Below, in pieces: positions 35,515 to 44,224 of a stretch of DNA of 44,224 nucleotides. The translations under genes were made by a program, and so were the position numbers. Under the pieces are notes generated by a model that saw only the letters and a program-made list of their open reading frames with translations, did no database searches and was not told the origin of the DNA. Positions within the stretch are counted from its first letter, which is position 1; each line of letters starts with the position of its first letter. The stretch lies in contig CACIRJ010000009.1 of the NCBI GenBank assembly GCA_902588975.1, positions 1 through 44,224 of the forward strand, in the 5' to 3' direction. The DNA is from an uncultured Pelagibacteraceae bacterium. Lineage in GTDB: Bacteria > Pseudomonadota > Alphaproteobacteria > Pelagibacterales > Pelagibacteraceae.

Positions 35515-37089
35515 ATGTCAGATAAAGAAAAATTATACATATTTGATACAACAATGCGAGATGGTGAACAATCGCCGGGCGCATCTATGAGTGTCGAAGA
35601 GAAAATTCAGATATCTAGAGTATTTGATGAAATGGGAATTGATATTGTTGAAGCAGGTTTTCCAATAGCATCACCAGGAGACTTTGAGGCAGTTTCTGAA
35701 ATAAGTAAAATAATGAAAAACTCAATTCCATGTGGTCTTTCAAGAGCACTTAAAAAAGATATTGATGCATGTCACGAATCATTGAAACACGCTCAAAGAT
35801 TTAGAATTCATACTTTTATTTCTACAAGCCCTTTACATATGAAACACAAACTTGAAATGACAAACGATCAGGTTCTAGATGCAATTAAAGAAAGTGTTAC
35901 ATATGCAAGAAACTTTACTGACGATGTAGAATGGTCCTGTGAGGATGGAACAAGAACTGATATGGATTTCATGTGTAAAACAGTTGAATTGGCAATTAAA
36001 TGTGGAGCTAAGACTATAAATATTCCAGATACAGTTGGATATTCTATACCTGAAGAATTTGCAAAAACAATTAAACACTTAAAAAATAATGTTCCAAACA
36101 TAGATAAAGCAATATTATCTGCACACTGTCATAATGATCTCGGCTTAGCAGTAGCAAATGCGTTAGCTGGAGTTTCTGAAGGTGTAAGACAAATAGAGTG
36201 TACAATTAATGGAATAGGTGAAAGAGCAGGTAATGCTGCATTGGAAGAAGTAGTTATGGCAATTAAAACTAGAAATGATTTGATGCCTTACAATACAGGC
36301 ATTAAAACAGAATTAATAAGTAAAGCTTCGAAAATAGTTTCAAATGCAACTGGTTTTCCAGTTCAATTTAATAAAGCAATAGTTGGAAAAAACGCTTTTG
36401 CTCATGAGTCAGGAATTCATCAAGATGGAATGTTAAAGAATAGAGAAACATATGAAATTATGACTCCAGAGAGTGTAGGTGTGAAGAAAACTTCACTAGT
36501 TATGGGTAAACATTCAGGACGACATGCTTTTAAAGACAAATTATCTGACTTAGGTTATTCAGATCTTACAGATGATATTATCCAAGCTGCTTTTGGAAAA
36601 TTTAAAGTTTTGGCTGATAAAAAGAAACATATATACGATGAAGATATAGTAGCATTAGTTGATGATAGTCTAATTGTAGATAATAAAATAAATGCGATTA
36701 ATCTAAAATCTTTAAAAGTATTTGCTGGCACAGGGGAACCGCAAAAAGCTGAAATGACATTGGATGTTTATGGTGATATTAAAAATACAACTGAAACAGG
36801 AGATGGACCAGTTGATGCAATATTTAAATGTATAAAAAAATTATTTCCTCACGATGTAAAGTTATCTTTATACCAAGTTCATGCAGTAACCGAAGGTACA
36901 GATGCTCAAGCAACTGTTAGTGTGAAAATCGAAGAAAATGACAGGACAACTGTAGGTCAATCAGCTGATACTGACACTTTAGTTGCATCAGCGAACGCAT
37001 ATTTAAATGCATTGAATAAAATGCTTATAAAACGCGAGAAAAAAGCACCTTCTCAAAATATTAAACATCAAAAAGTGAAAGGAATATAA
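35515..37089 (+). CDS. leuA: 2-isopropylmalate synthase
   Basis: Condenses acetyl-CoA with 2-oxoisovalerate, the first committed step to leucine. I take the ATG at 35515, giving 524 residues that start MSDKEKLYIFDTTMRDGEQ, the normal family N-terminus. The in-frame ATG at 35494 lies in the predicted -10 box and one arm of an inverted repeat, so it is less likely. The HMGL-like TIM barrel has FDTTMRDGEQSPG (10-22, metal Asp11) and SAHCHNDLGLAVANA with the metal His pair. GIHQDG and KHSGRHAF belong to the linker. The C-terminal LeuA dimer domain (about 390-510), which binds leucine for feedback, is intact. mreB begins 4 bases after its stop. Confidence 0.94.
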   Translation: MSDKEKLYIFDTTMRDGEQSPGASMSVEEKIQISRVFDEMGIDIVEAGFPIASPGDFEAVSEISKIMKNSIPCGLSRALKKDIDACHESLKHAQRFRIHTFISTSPLHMKHKLEMTNDQVLDAIKESVTYARNFTDDVEWSCEDGTRTDMDFMCKTVELAIKCGAKTINIPDTVGYSIPEEFAKTIKHLKNNVPNIDKAILSAHCHNDLGLAVANALAGVSEGVRQIECTINGIGERAGNAALEEVVMAIKTRNDLMPYNTGIKTELISKASKIVSNATGFPVQFNKAIVGKNAFAHESGIHQDGMLKNRETYEIMTPESVGVKKTSLVMGKHSGRHAFKDKLSDLGYSDLTDDIIQAAFGKFKVLADKKKHIYDEDIVALVDDSLIVDNKINAINLKSLKVFAGTGEPQKAEMTLDVYGDIKNTTETGDGPVDAIFKCIKKLFPHDVKLSLYQVHAVTEGTDAQATVSVKIEENDRTTVGQSADTDTLVASANAYLNALNKMLIKREKKAPSQNIKHQKVKGI

Positions 37090-37093
37090 ATAA

Positions 37094-38125
<1,032 letters not shown>

Positions 38126-38130
38126 ATATT

Positions 38131-38967
38131 ATGTCAACAGAATCGAGTAGAGATGATTTTATTATTGCTATTCGTTCAGCATTTTTAAAAAAAGGAAACA
38201 GACAAAAGTTTTCTTTATTTACTCTATTAATCATATCTATTTTAGTTTTATCGTTAGAGTATTTTAAAACTGGCCCAGTTAATCAATTTAGATCTATCAC
38301 AAAGGATATAATATTTAGAGGTTCATATGTCGTATCTAGCCCCTTTAAATATGTAAAAGACAAATACTACCTCTTCCAAGATCATATGAGTATGTATGAA
38401 GAGTTTTCAGTTTTAAGAGATAAGGATCTTGATCTTGACTCACTTAGAAAAGAAGTTGATTTTTATAAATCAGAAAATGCTCTTTTAAAAAAATTGATAG
38501 AGGAAAGAGATCTCTTTTCTAAAGAGTTTATGTTAACTAAGATTTTATTGGATAAACAAAGTCCTTATATGAAGTCTCTAATAATTAACAAAGGTCAAAA
38601 AAACGGAGTTAAATTAGGATCAGCTGTTAAAGATCGATTATATTACATTGGAAAGGTTGTAAATGTTAACTTTTTAAGCGCAAGAGTGTTGCTTGCTAAC
38701 GATCTTAATAGCAAAATCCCAATCATTATTGAGCCAAGTGGTATCAACGCAATACTTTCAGGAAATGGGAATGATGAGTATGCAGAGTTAGAGTACTTAC
38801 CAAAAGACAACGAAATAAAAGAGAACGAAATTGTATATACCTCTGGATCAGATGGCACAATTCCAGCATCAATTCCTGTTGGAAAAATAATTATTCTGCA
38901 AAACAAGAAATATGTAGAGTTTTTTAGCAATTTAAATCAACTTAATTATGTGCAGGTGAATAAGTAA
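38131..38967 (+). CDS. mreC: Rod shape-determining protein MreC
   Basis: Periplasmic scaffold of the elongation complex that binds PBP2. The 278 residues have a short cytoplasmic tail, one membrane segment (about 28-45), a coiled-coil dimerisation helix (about 75-130, LDSLRKEVDFYKSENALLKKL), and the two beta domains of the MreC fold with the SLIINKGQKNGVKLG block and PVGKI near the end. Length is typical. mreB ends 5 bases upstream, and mreD starts 1 base downstream. Confidence 0.92.
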   Translation: MSTESSRDDFIIAIRSAFLKKGNRQKFSLFTLLIISILVLSLEYFKTGPVNQFRSITKDIIFRGSYVVSSPFKYVKDKYYLFQDHMSMYEEFSVLRDKDLDLDSLRKEVDFYKSENALLKKLIEERDLFSKEFMLTKILLDKQSPYMKSLIINKGQKNGVKLGSAVKDRLYYIGKVVNVNFLSARVLLANDLNSKIPIIIEPSGINAILSGNGNDEYAELEYLPKDNEIKENEIVYTSGSDGTIPASIPVGKIIILQNKKYVEFFSNLNQLNYVQVNK

Positions 38968-38968
38968 A

Positions 38969-39490
38969 ATGGCCAGAGGAGATATAAAATTTTATCAATT
39001 TTTACTAAATGGTTTTCCAATTATTTTATTGTTTTTCTTTGCTTTAACAGGCTACTCATTTTCATTTAATTTTTTTAAAATTAATATATCTTTTAATTTT
39101 ATTCACTTAATTGTTTTTTATTGGGTTTTAAGAAAACCCGAAATGCTTGGTTATGGACTTATTTTTTTCGCAGGTGTTATTAATGATGTTGTACAAAACT
39201 TACCAATTGGAGTTTCATCAATAAATTATCTTTTACTCTGTGTTATAGCATCTTTTTTTAGGACAAGAACTCTAGTTCCTAATTTAATTTATGATTGGAT
39301 ACTATTTTTTATCGCAATAATAATTGTTAGCTCAATTCATTTTACAGTATTAGCAATTTTCTTTGATGGAAATATTAGTTATGGGGCTTTAATGTCAACA
39401 GCCTTTTTTTCATTTTTAATTTATCCAGCTGTAGCAAAAATATTTAATCAAATTTACTTACTAGGTTTAAGACAAGAAAATGTTGAATAG
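38969..39490 (+). CDS. mreD: Rod shape-determining protein MreD
   Basis: Small inner-membrane protein of the elongasome. The 173 residues have five to six hydrophobic segments, rich in Phe and Ile. A central GVINDVVQNLPIGVSSINYLL is the most recognisable part of this poorly conserved family (GLLLDLLSG..LG-like). Identification relies on that segment, on topology and on its place between mreC and mrdA. It overlaps mrdA by 11 bases. Confidence 0.85.
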   Translation: MARGDIKFYQFLLNGFPIILLFFFALTGYSFSFNFFKINISFNFIHLIVFYWVLRKPEMLGYGLIFFAGVINDVVQNLPIGVSSINYLLLCVIASFFRTRTLVPNLIYDWILFFIAIIIVSSIHFTVLAIFFDGNISYGALMSTAFFSFLIYPAVAKIFNQIYLLGLRQENVE

Positions 39491-41429
39491 AGGAAGAAAC
39501 ATAGAAAAAGGTAGAGTTATAACAAGGAGGATGTTTATTCTGGCTGCTGCAAAAATATTACTTTTTGCTGGTATATCATCAAGGTTATATAACCTACAAA
39601 TTTCTGATAGAGAAAAGTATGAAATTTTATCTGATAAAAATAGGATACGTGAATGGAAAACTCCTCCACAGCGAGGAATAATTGTAGATAACTTTAATAA
39701 AGTACTAGCAAGTAACGATAGAGTGTTTCAGCTACACTTAATATTAGATGAAATTAATGATTTTGATGTAACAGTATTTAAAATCAAAAATTTAATTGGT
39801 TTAGATCAGTCTCAAATTAAAAAATTATATAAAAAAAAGGAAAGATTAAAACCTTGGGATACATTAGTAGTTTCAGATAATTTAACTTGGGAACAATTCT
39901 CAAAAATTAATCTATATTTACATGAATTAGAAGGTGCAAAACCTGTATTATCAACATCTAGATTTTATCCCTATGCGAATGACTTGGTACATATAGTTGG
40001 TTATGTTGGTGATGCAAGTCCAAAAGATCTTGAAAAACCTGAGATAAAAGAAAATTTTGTTCCAGGTCTAAAAGTTGGAAAATATGGAATAGAAAATTCA
40101 CAAGAAAAAATGTTAATAGGTAATTACGGTATTAAAAGATATGAAGTTAATGCATCTGGAAAAAGAATAAGCCAAATAGATTATATTAAAGAAAGACAAG
40201 GTAATAAAGTTAACTTAACTATAGATATAGAAATTCAAAAATATGCCCAAGAGCTGCTTAAAGGAAAAGCAGGTTCAATATGCGCAATGGACATTTATAC
40301 TGGAGAAGTTGTTGCAATGGCATCATCACCAACCTATGATCCAAATAAATTTACACACGGAATTAATCAAAAAGATTGGCAAGAAATTAGAAATAATCCT
40401 CTAAAACCATTGATAAATAAGTCTATTGCAGGGCTTTATTCTCCTGGTTCAACTTTTAAGCCGTTGGTTGCTCTAGCAGCTCTTGAATATGGAATATTAG
40501 ATCCCAATAAAACAATAAGATGCAAAGGTCATAAGCATCCATATGAACTATACGGAGTAAAATATCATTGTTGGAAAAAAGAAGGTCACGGTTACATGAA
40601 GTTGAGAAATGCAATCAAACAATCTTGCGATATTTACTTTTATGAAATGGCAAGATTATTAGGTGTTGATAAATTATCTATAATTGCAAAAAGATATGGG
40701 CTAGGGACTAATGTACTTGGAGATCTTTATAACGACGAAAAAAATGGATTGGTTCCAGATACTAAATGGAAGAGACGTTCATTGGAGCAAAGTTGGTATT
40801 TAGGAGAAACTGTTATCAATGGTATTGGGCAAGGTTATATTCAGACTACACCACTACAACTTTGTCTAATGACTGCACAAATTGCAAATGGAGGATATAA
40901 AATAAAACCTCACATCATAAAAGACGAGTCTATAAATTATAAGGACGTAATAAATAAAATTAAATTAGATCAATCTAATTTTCCATTGCATGAAAGAAAT
41001 TACTTAGATGACATAAAAGTTGAATTTTATCAAAGAATGTATCACAAAAAGTCTAATATTAATTTTGTTCTAGATGCAATGTTTGGCTCTACAAATGAGC
41101 AATATGGAACATCATACAAATCTCGTTATGATGATCTCAAATATCAATTTGCTGGTAAAACTGGAACATCGCAAGTTAGAAGAATAACTGATCTTGATAG
41201 AGAACTAGATTTAGATACTGATCAAATCGAGTATAAAAAAAGAGACCATGCATTGTATGTTGCTTTTGCGCCATATAAGGATCCAAGATATGCAATAAGT
41301 GTTATTATTGAACATGGAGGCTCTGGAAGTAAAGCGGCTGCTCCGCTCGCAAGCAAATTGATCAAAAAAATTATCGACAGACATAAATTAAGAGAACAAT
41401 TTAATAACGGAAATACAAGTTTAGCATAA
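39480..41429 (+). CDS. mrdA: Penicillin-binding protein 2 (elongation transpeptidase)
   Basis: Cross-links peptidoglycan during side-wall growth, as partner of RodA. The 649 residues have an N-terminal membrane anchor (about 17-38), the dimerisation/pedestal domain with TPPQRGIIVDNF, and the transpeptidase domain. The active-site motifs are STFK (nucleophile Ser324, Lys327), SCD in KQSCDIYFYEMAR, and KTGTS (Lys560). The C-terminal region GGSGSKAAAPLA is typical of PBP2. Its length is close to E. coli PBP2. It overlaps mreD by 11 bases and rodA by one base (TAATG). Confidence 0.96.
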   Translation: MLNRGRNIEKGRVITRRMFILAAAKILLFAGISSRLYNLQISDREKYEILSDKNRIREWKTPPQRGIIVDNFNKVLASNDRVFQLHLILDEINDFDVTVFKIKNLIGLDQSQIKKLYKKKERLKPWDTLVVSDNLTWEQFSKINLYLHELEGAKPVLSTSRFYPYANDLVHIVGYVGDASPKDLEKPEIKENFVPGLKVGKYGIENSQEKMLIGNYGIKRYEVNASGKRISQIDYIKERQGNKVNLTIDIEIQKYAQELLKGKAGSICAMDIYTGEVVAMASSPTYDPNKFTHGINQKDWQEIRNNPLKPLINKSIAGLYSPGSTFKPLVALAALEYGILDPNKTIRCKGHKHPYELYGVKYHCWKKEGHGYMKLRNAIKQSCDIYFYEMARLLGVDKLSIIAKRYGLGTNVLGDLYNDEKNGLVPDTKWKRRSLEQSWYLGETVINGIGQGYIQTTPLQLCLMTAQIANGGYKIKPHIIKDESINYKDVINKIKLDQSNFPLHERNYLDDIKVEFYQRMYHKKSNINFVLDAMFGSTNEQYGTSYKSRYDDLKYQFAGKTGTSQVRRITDLDRELDLDTDQIEYKKRDHALYVAFAPYKDPRYAISVIIEHGGSGSKAAAPLASKLIKKIIDRHKLREQFNNGNTSLA

Positions 41430-42559
41430 TGTTAAGAGAGAGAATACAAGCTAGTAATTACAGTTTTTTAGATAAATTAAGATCTATTGATTATTTATTA
41501 ATCTTGCTAATAATTGCTATAGGATTAATTAGTGTATTTGCAATTTACTCTACTGAAGGAGGAAAATTTTCTTTTTACACAAAAAATCATATAATTAGAT
41601 TATCTGTATTTTTTAGTTTATTTTTTGTTTTATCTTTTGTGAGAGTTTCAACATGGTATAAAAATGCTTACTTATTTTATTTTGTTGGATTAGTTTTATT
41701 AATAACAGTTTTATTTTTTGGAATTTCTGCATCTGGTGCAAAAAGATGGATAAATTTATACTTTTTAAATTTACAACCATCAGAATTAATGAAGATTGCT
41801 GTAATAATATGCTTTGCAAGATATTATCATAGAATTCAAAGCTCAGATATTCAAAGCTATAAATTTTTAATTCAACCAATTATACTTTTAATTATTCCTT
41901 GTTACCTTGTTATTCAACAACCTGATTTAGGAACTTCTATTTTAATCGCAGGTAGTGGTATTGCTATAATATGGTTGGCAGGTCTTAATATTAAATATTT
42001 TGTTTATTCAGGATTGTTAATATTAGTCTCATTACCTTTTGCTATATCCATTTTAAAACCTTATCAAAAATCAAGAATTCTAACTTTCTTCAATCCTGAT
42101 AGAGATCCTTTAGGAGCTGGATATCAAATAATTCAATCTAAAATAGCTATTGGATCTGGAGGTTTTTATGGAAAAGGATTTTTAAAAGGAACACAGAGTT
42201 ATTTAGAATTTTTACCTGAAAAACATACCGACTTTATATTTACACTTTTTTCAGAAGAATTCGGGTTTCTTGGGTCAATTATACTTTTATTGTTATACAT
42301 ATTATTAATTTATAGAATTATAAATGTTGGACTAGTCTCAAGGAGCTTTTTTGCAAAATTATATTGCTTTGGTTTTGCTACAGCAATTTTTTTATATGTA
42401 TTTGTTAACATAGCAATGGTTTTAGGTTTGCTACCAATTGTCGGTGCACCATTACCTATAATGTCTTATGGTGGATCATCTTTGTTATCTATTATGTTGG
42501 GATTGAGTATTGTTATGAGTTGTAAAATATATAATCAAGAGCAAATTTCAGCTTATTAG
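41429..42559 (+). CDS. rodA: Peptidoglycan glycosyltransferase RodA
   Basis: SEDS-family glycan polymerase that works with PBP2. The 376 residues contain about ten membrane segments and the SEDS motifs. SGAKRWINL and LQPSELMKIAVI lie in the first half. QQPDLGTSILI (with the conserved Asp), GGFYGKGFLKGTQ, LPEKHTDFIF and a late LPIVGAPLPIMSYGGSS follow. These distinguish RodA/FtsW from other permeases, and pairing with mrdA identifies RodA. It is the last gene in the plus-strand run. The phosphatase gene on the opposite strand ends at the very next base. Confidence 0.96.
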   Translation: MLRERIQASNYSFLDKLRSIDYLLILLIIAIGLISVFAIYSTEGGKFSFYTKNHIIRLSVFFSLFFVLSFVRVSTWYKNAYLFYFVGLVLLITVLFFGISASGAKRWINLYFLNLQPSELMKIAVIICFARYYHRIQSSDIQSYKFLIQPIILLIIPCYLVIQQPDLGTSILIAGSGIAIIWLAGLNIKYFVYSGLLILVSLPFAISILKPYQKSRILTFFNPDRDPLGAGYQIIQSKIAIGSGGFYGKGFLKGTQSYLEFLPEKHTDFIFTLFSEEFGFLGSIILLLLYILLIYRIINVGLVSRSFFAKLYCFGFATAIFLYVFVNIAMVLGLLPIVGAPLPIMSYGGSSLLSIMLGLSIVMSCKIYNQEQISAY

Positions 42560-43849
42560 TTATTTTCCATCTATAGCAACAATTGTTAAATCATCTTTTT
42601 GTACATGACCTGCTCCTAAAATATCATCAATCATTGTTTTTAATCTCTCATTAATTGGAGTTGATTGATATTTTTTAATATAATTTTCAAAACCCTCTGA
42701 ACCTAACATTTCTCCATTTGGATTTTTTATTTCAGTAATTCCGTCTGTAAAGATATACATTGAGCTATTTTCGAAAGGAATAGTATGTTCTGGATATTTT
42801 GTTTTTGGCATTATACCTAAGGGAGGACCAGCTTCAGAAAAATTACTAAAAGTTCCATCAGCTGATAATATTAATGGAGGTTCATGACCCGCACTAGATA
42901 ACAATAACTCTTTTTTATTTGAATCGTATATTCCAATTAACATAGTAACAAACATACCTCTTGATATAGTTTCACATATCTCATTATTTAATTGAAATAG
43001 TAAGTCAGATGCAGAAAAATTAGTTTTACTTAAACATCTATAAAGACTAGATGCTTTAGACATTAGTAGTGAAGATTTAATACCTTTTCCAGATACATCA
43101 GCAACTCCAAATCCATATTTACCATCTCCTAAATCGGAAAAATTATAAAAGTCACCTGAAACAACCTTGGCAGGGATATTTATTCCAGAAATAGGAAAGT
43201 CTTTCTCTTTATTTTTAGATAATAAAGATCTTTGAATTTCTCCAACAATTTCTACTTCTTTTTGAATTTTATTTTTTTCAACCATTTCTTTTGCCATCTT
43301 TGCATTTCTAATTGCTAAAGCAGCTGGCGCTGAAAGTGTTTCTAAAAGTTTTCTATCATCTTCTATAAATAATTTATCTTCAGTTTTTTTATTTAAACAA
43401 TGGATTACACCAATACACTCATTTGCAGCAATTAAAGGAGAACATAAAACTGAGTATGTTGTAAAATTTGTTTTATTGTCTAAATCAAAATAAAACTCTG
43501 CTATTTCACGTACATCTTTTCTGACATTACCAACACGAATACATTTCCTTTGTTCGACAGCTTTACCCATAACTCCATCTTTTAAATCTAGTTCATACTC
43601 ATCTAAATAATCTTGATGTAATGATGCGATACATTCAAATTTTTTCTTTTCTTCATTAATTAAAAATATATTCGCAGCTTGCGCATTTAGTCTTGCAATA
43701 ATAACTCTAAGTGCATTCATTAGGGTATCATTCAAATCCAGTGATAAAGCGAAATCCTGATTCATTTTTGTGACCAGTTCTAGATCCACATTAACTTGTG
43801 AAACTTCTTTTTCTGGTTCGATAGGTTTTTTTGACTTAAAAAAGATCAT
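42560..43849 (-). CDS. GAF domain - PP2C (SpoIIE/RsbU-like) serine phosphatase
   Basis: Likely a Ser/Thr phosphatase whose activity is tuned by a sensory GAF domain; RsbU relatives dephosphorylate anti-anti-sigma proteins in partner-switching systems. The 429 residues have a short Lys-rich lead, a GAF domain (about 25-180), a linker helix (EMVEKNKIQKEVEIVGEIQRSL) and a PP2C-SpoIIE domain (about 200-428). The metal-binding motifs are intact: SGDFYNF (231-237, Asp233), GVADVSGKGI (248-257, Asp251), FTDGITE and DDLTIVAI near the end. No transmembrane segment or receiver domain. No STAS-domain target or RsbW-like kinase is encoded nearby, so its substrate is unknown. It converges on rodA with no gap. 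Confidence 0.87.
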   Translation of the reverse strand: MIFFKSKKPIEPEKEVSQVNVDLELVTKMNQDFALSLDLNDTLMNALRVIIARLNAQAANIFLINEEKKKFECIASLHQDYLDEYELDLKDGVMGKAVEQRKCIRVGNVRKDVREIAEFYFDLDNKTNFTTYSVLCSPLIAANECIGVIHCLNKKTEDKLFIEDDRKLLETLSAPAALAIRNAKMAKEMVEKNKIQKEVEIVGEIQRSLLSKNKEKDFPISGINIPAKVVSGDFYNFSDLGDGKYGFGVADVSGKGIKSSLLMSKASSLYRCLSKTNFSASDLLFQLNNEICETISRGMFVTMLIGIYDSNKKELLLSSAGHEPPLILSADGTFSNFSEAGPPLGIMPKTKYPEHTIPFENSSMYIFTDGITEIKNPNGEMLGSEGFENYIKKYQSTPINERLKTMIDDILGAGHVQKDDLTIVAIDGK

Positions 43850-44017
43850 TTATTTACTAGCAATTTAAACAATTTTTGATAAATTTTTCAACAATGGAGA
43901 TTATCGTCTATACGCCAAATTTATATATTCATTTTCAAGATGCAGTGTTACTTGTTCAATATGTAATAGATGGATTAATTCACATCTCATCAAACATTAA
44001 ATTATAATTAATTTTAA

Positions 44018-44224
44018 GTGGACTTTATATTCGTAATAGTTTTTGGAGGGCTATGGGGTAGTTTTGCAAATGTTTGCATATATAGAATCCCAAACAATGA
44101 AGGCGTTGTATCTGGAAGATCTTTTTGTCCAAATTGTAAAACAAAGATCAATTGGTACGATAATATTCCTTTAATTTCCTATATTGCTCTTAAACGAAAG
44201 TGTAGAAACTGTAAAAAAAAAATA
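44018..44224 (+). CDS. pilD: Prepilin leader peptidase / methyltransferase, N-terminal part (partial)
   Basis: Runs off the right edge, with 69 codons visible. A TAA lies in frame at 44015-44017, so translation should start at the adjacent GTG (44018). The peptide has a first hydrophobic segment FIFVIVFGGLWGSFANVCIYR, then the N-terminal A24 domain with RSFCPNCKTKI and KCRNCKKKI. These form the two CxxC pairs that bind zinc, and they flank WYDNIPLISYIAL. This is the classical PilD/GspO N-terminus; the catalytic Asp residues lie beyond the window. The enzyme cleaves and N-methylates type IV pilins or pseudopilins. No pilus genes are visible here. Confidence 0.9.
   Translation, partial: MDFIFVIVFGGLWGSFANVCIYRIPNNEGVVSGRSFCPNCKTKINWYDNIPLISYIALKRKCRNCKKKI

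Overview
The window is a dense, AT-rich stretch of bacterial chromosome (roughly 30% GC by eye). Lysine codons and poly-A runs are abundant, and genes are separated by a few bases or overlap. Gene content and order, a circularly permuted two-piece tmRNA gene, and flavin-dependent ThyX point to an alphaproteobacterium. The composition and streamlining fit the SAR11 / Pelagibacterales group closely. That assignment is an inference from content and order; no database comparison was possible. I see no insertion sequences, prophage, CRISPR array or obvious horizontally acquired island: this is core genome.

Layout. (1) Bases 1-6680, plus strand: 3' end of tilS, then ftsH, folP, glmM, thiD and purA. 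(2) 6693-11155, mostly minus: rpoH (sigma-32), rluD, a two-gene ABC-2 exporter and a Sua5-type tsaC, with a tRNA-Arg(UCG) on the plus strand between rluD and the exporter. (3) 11176-18726: isoprenoid genes xseB-ispA-dxs, then aroC (-), pdxH (+), a polyprenyl diphosphate synthase (-), an S49 peptidase and glyQ (+). (4) 18728-25289: glyS and ppdK (+), then nadA-nadC (-). (5) 25307-25752: tRNA-Leu(GAG) on plus and the permuted tmRNA gene on minus, then thyX (+) and mrp (-). (6) 27560-42559: fourteen plus-strand genes with almost no gaps: hflK, hflC, a DUF2065 gene, degP-like, miaA, ilvB, ilvN, ilvC, leuA, mreB, mreC, mreD, mrdA, rodA. (7) 42560-44224: a GAF-PP2C (RsbU-like) phosphatase on minus and the 5' end of a prepilin peptidase on plus.

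How the genes work together. Proteostasis recurs: FtsH, its modulators HflK/HflC, a DegP-type protease, sigma-32 and the tmRNA that tags stalled products all lie here. Sequences resembling alphaproteobacterial sigma-32 promoters precede both ftsH and hflK. A second theme is the envelope: GlmM, IspA/Dxs/polyprenyl synthase for isoprenoid carriers and quinone tails, and the MreBCD-PBP2-RodA elongation machine. Branched-chain amino acid synthesis (ilvBNC-leuA) runs straight into the cell-shape genes.

The most noteworthy observations are at the scale of gene junctions. Three convergent gene pairs meet on a four-base palindrome (TTAA or CTAG) that serves as the stop codon of both genes. Several divergent junctions are so short that near-consensus -10 boxes face each other or overlap, with predicted transcript starts at or next to the start codon. 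Other points are the tmRNA tag ending in ALAA, an Asp-to-Glu change at the predicted Mg ligand of acetolactate synthase, an A15 tract inside nadC, an Mrp protein lacking the CxxC pair, and an inverted repeat over the likely leuA promoter. No clearly new multi-gene system was found.
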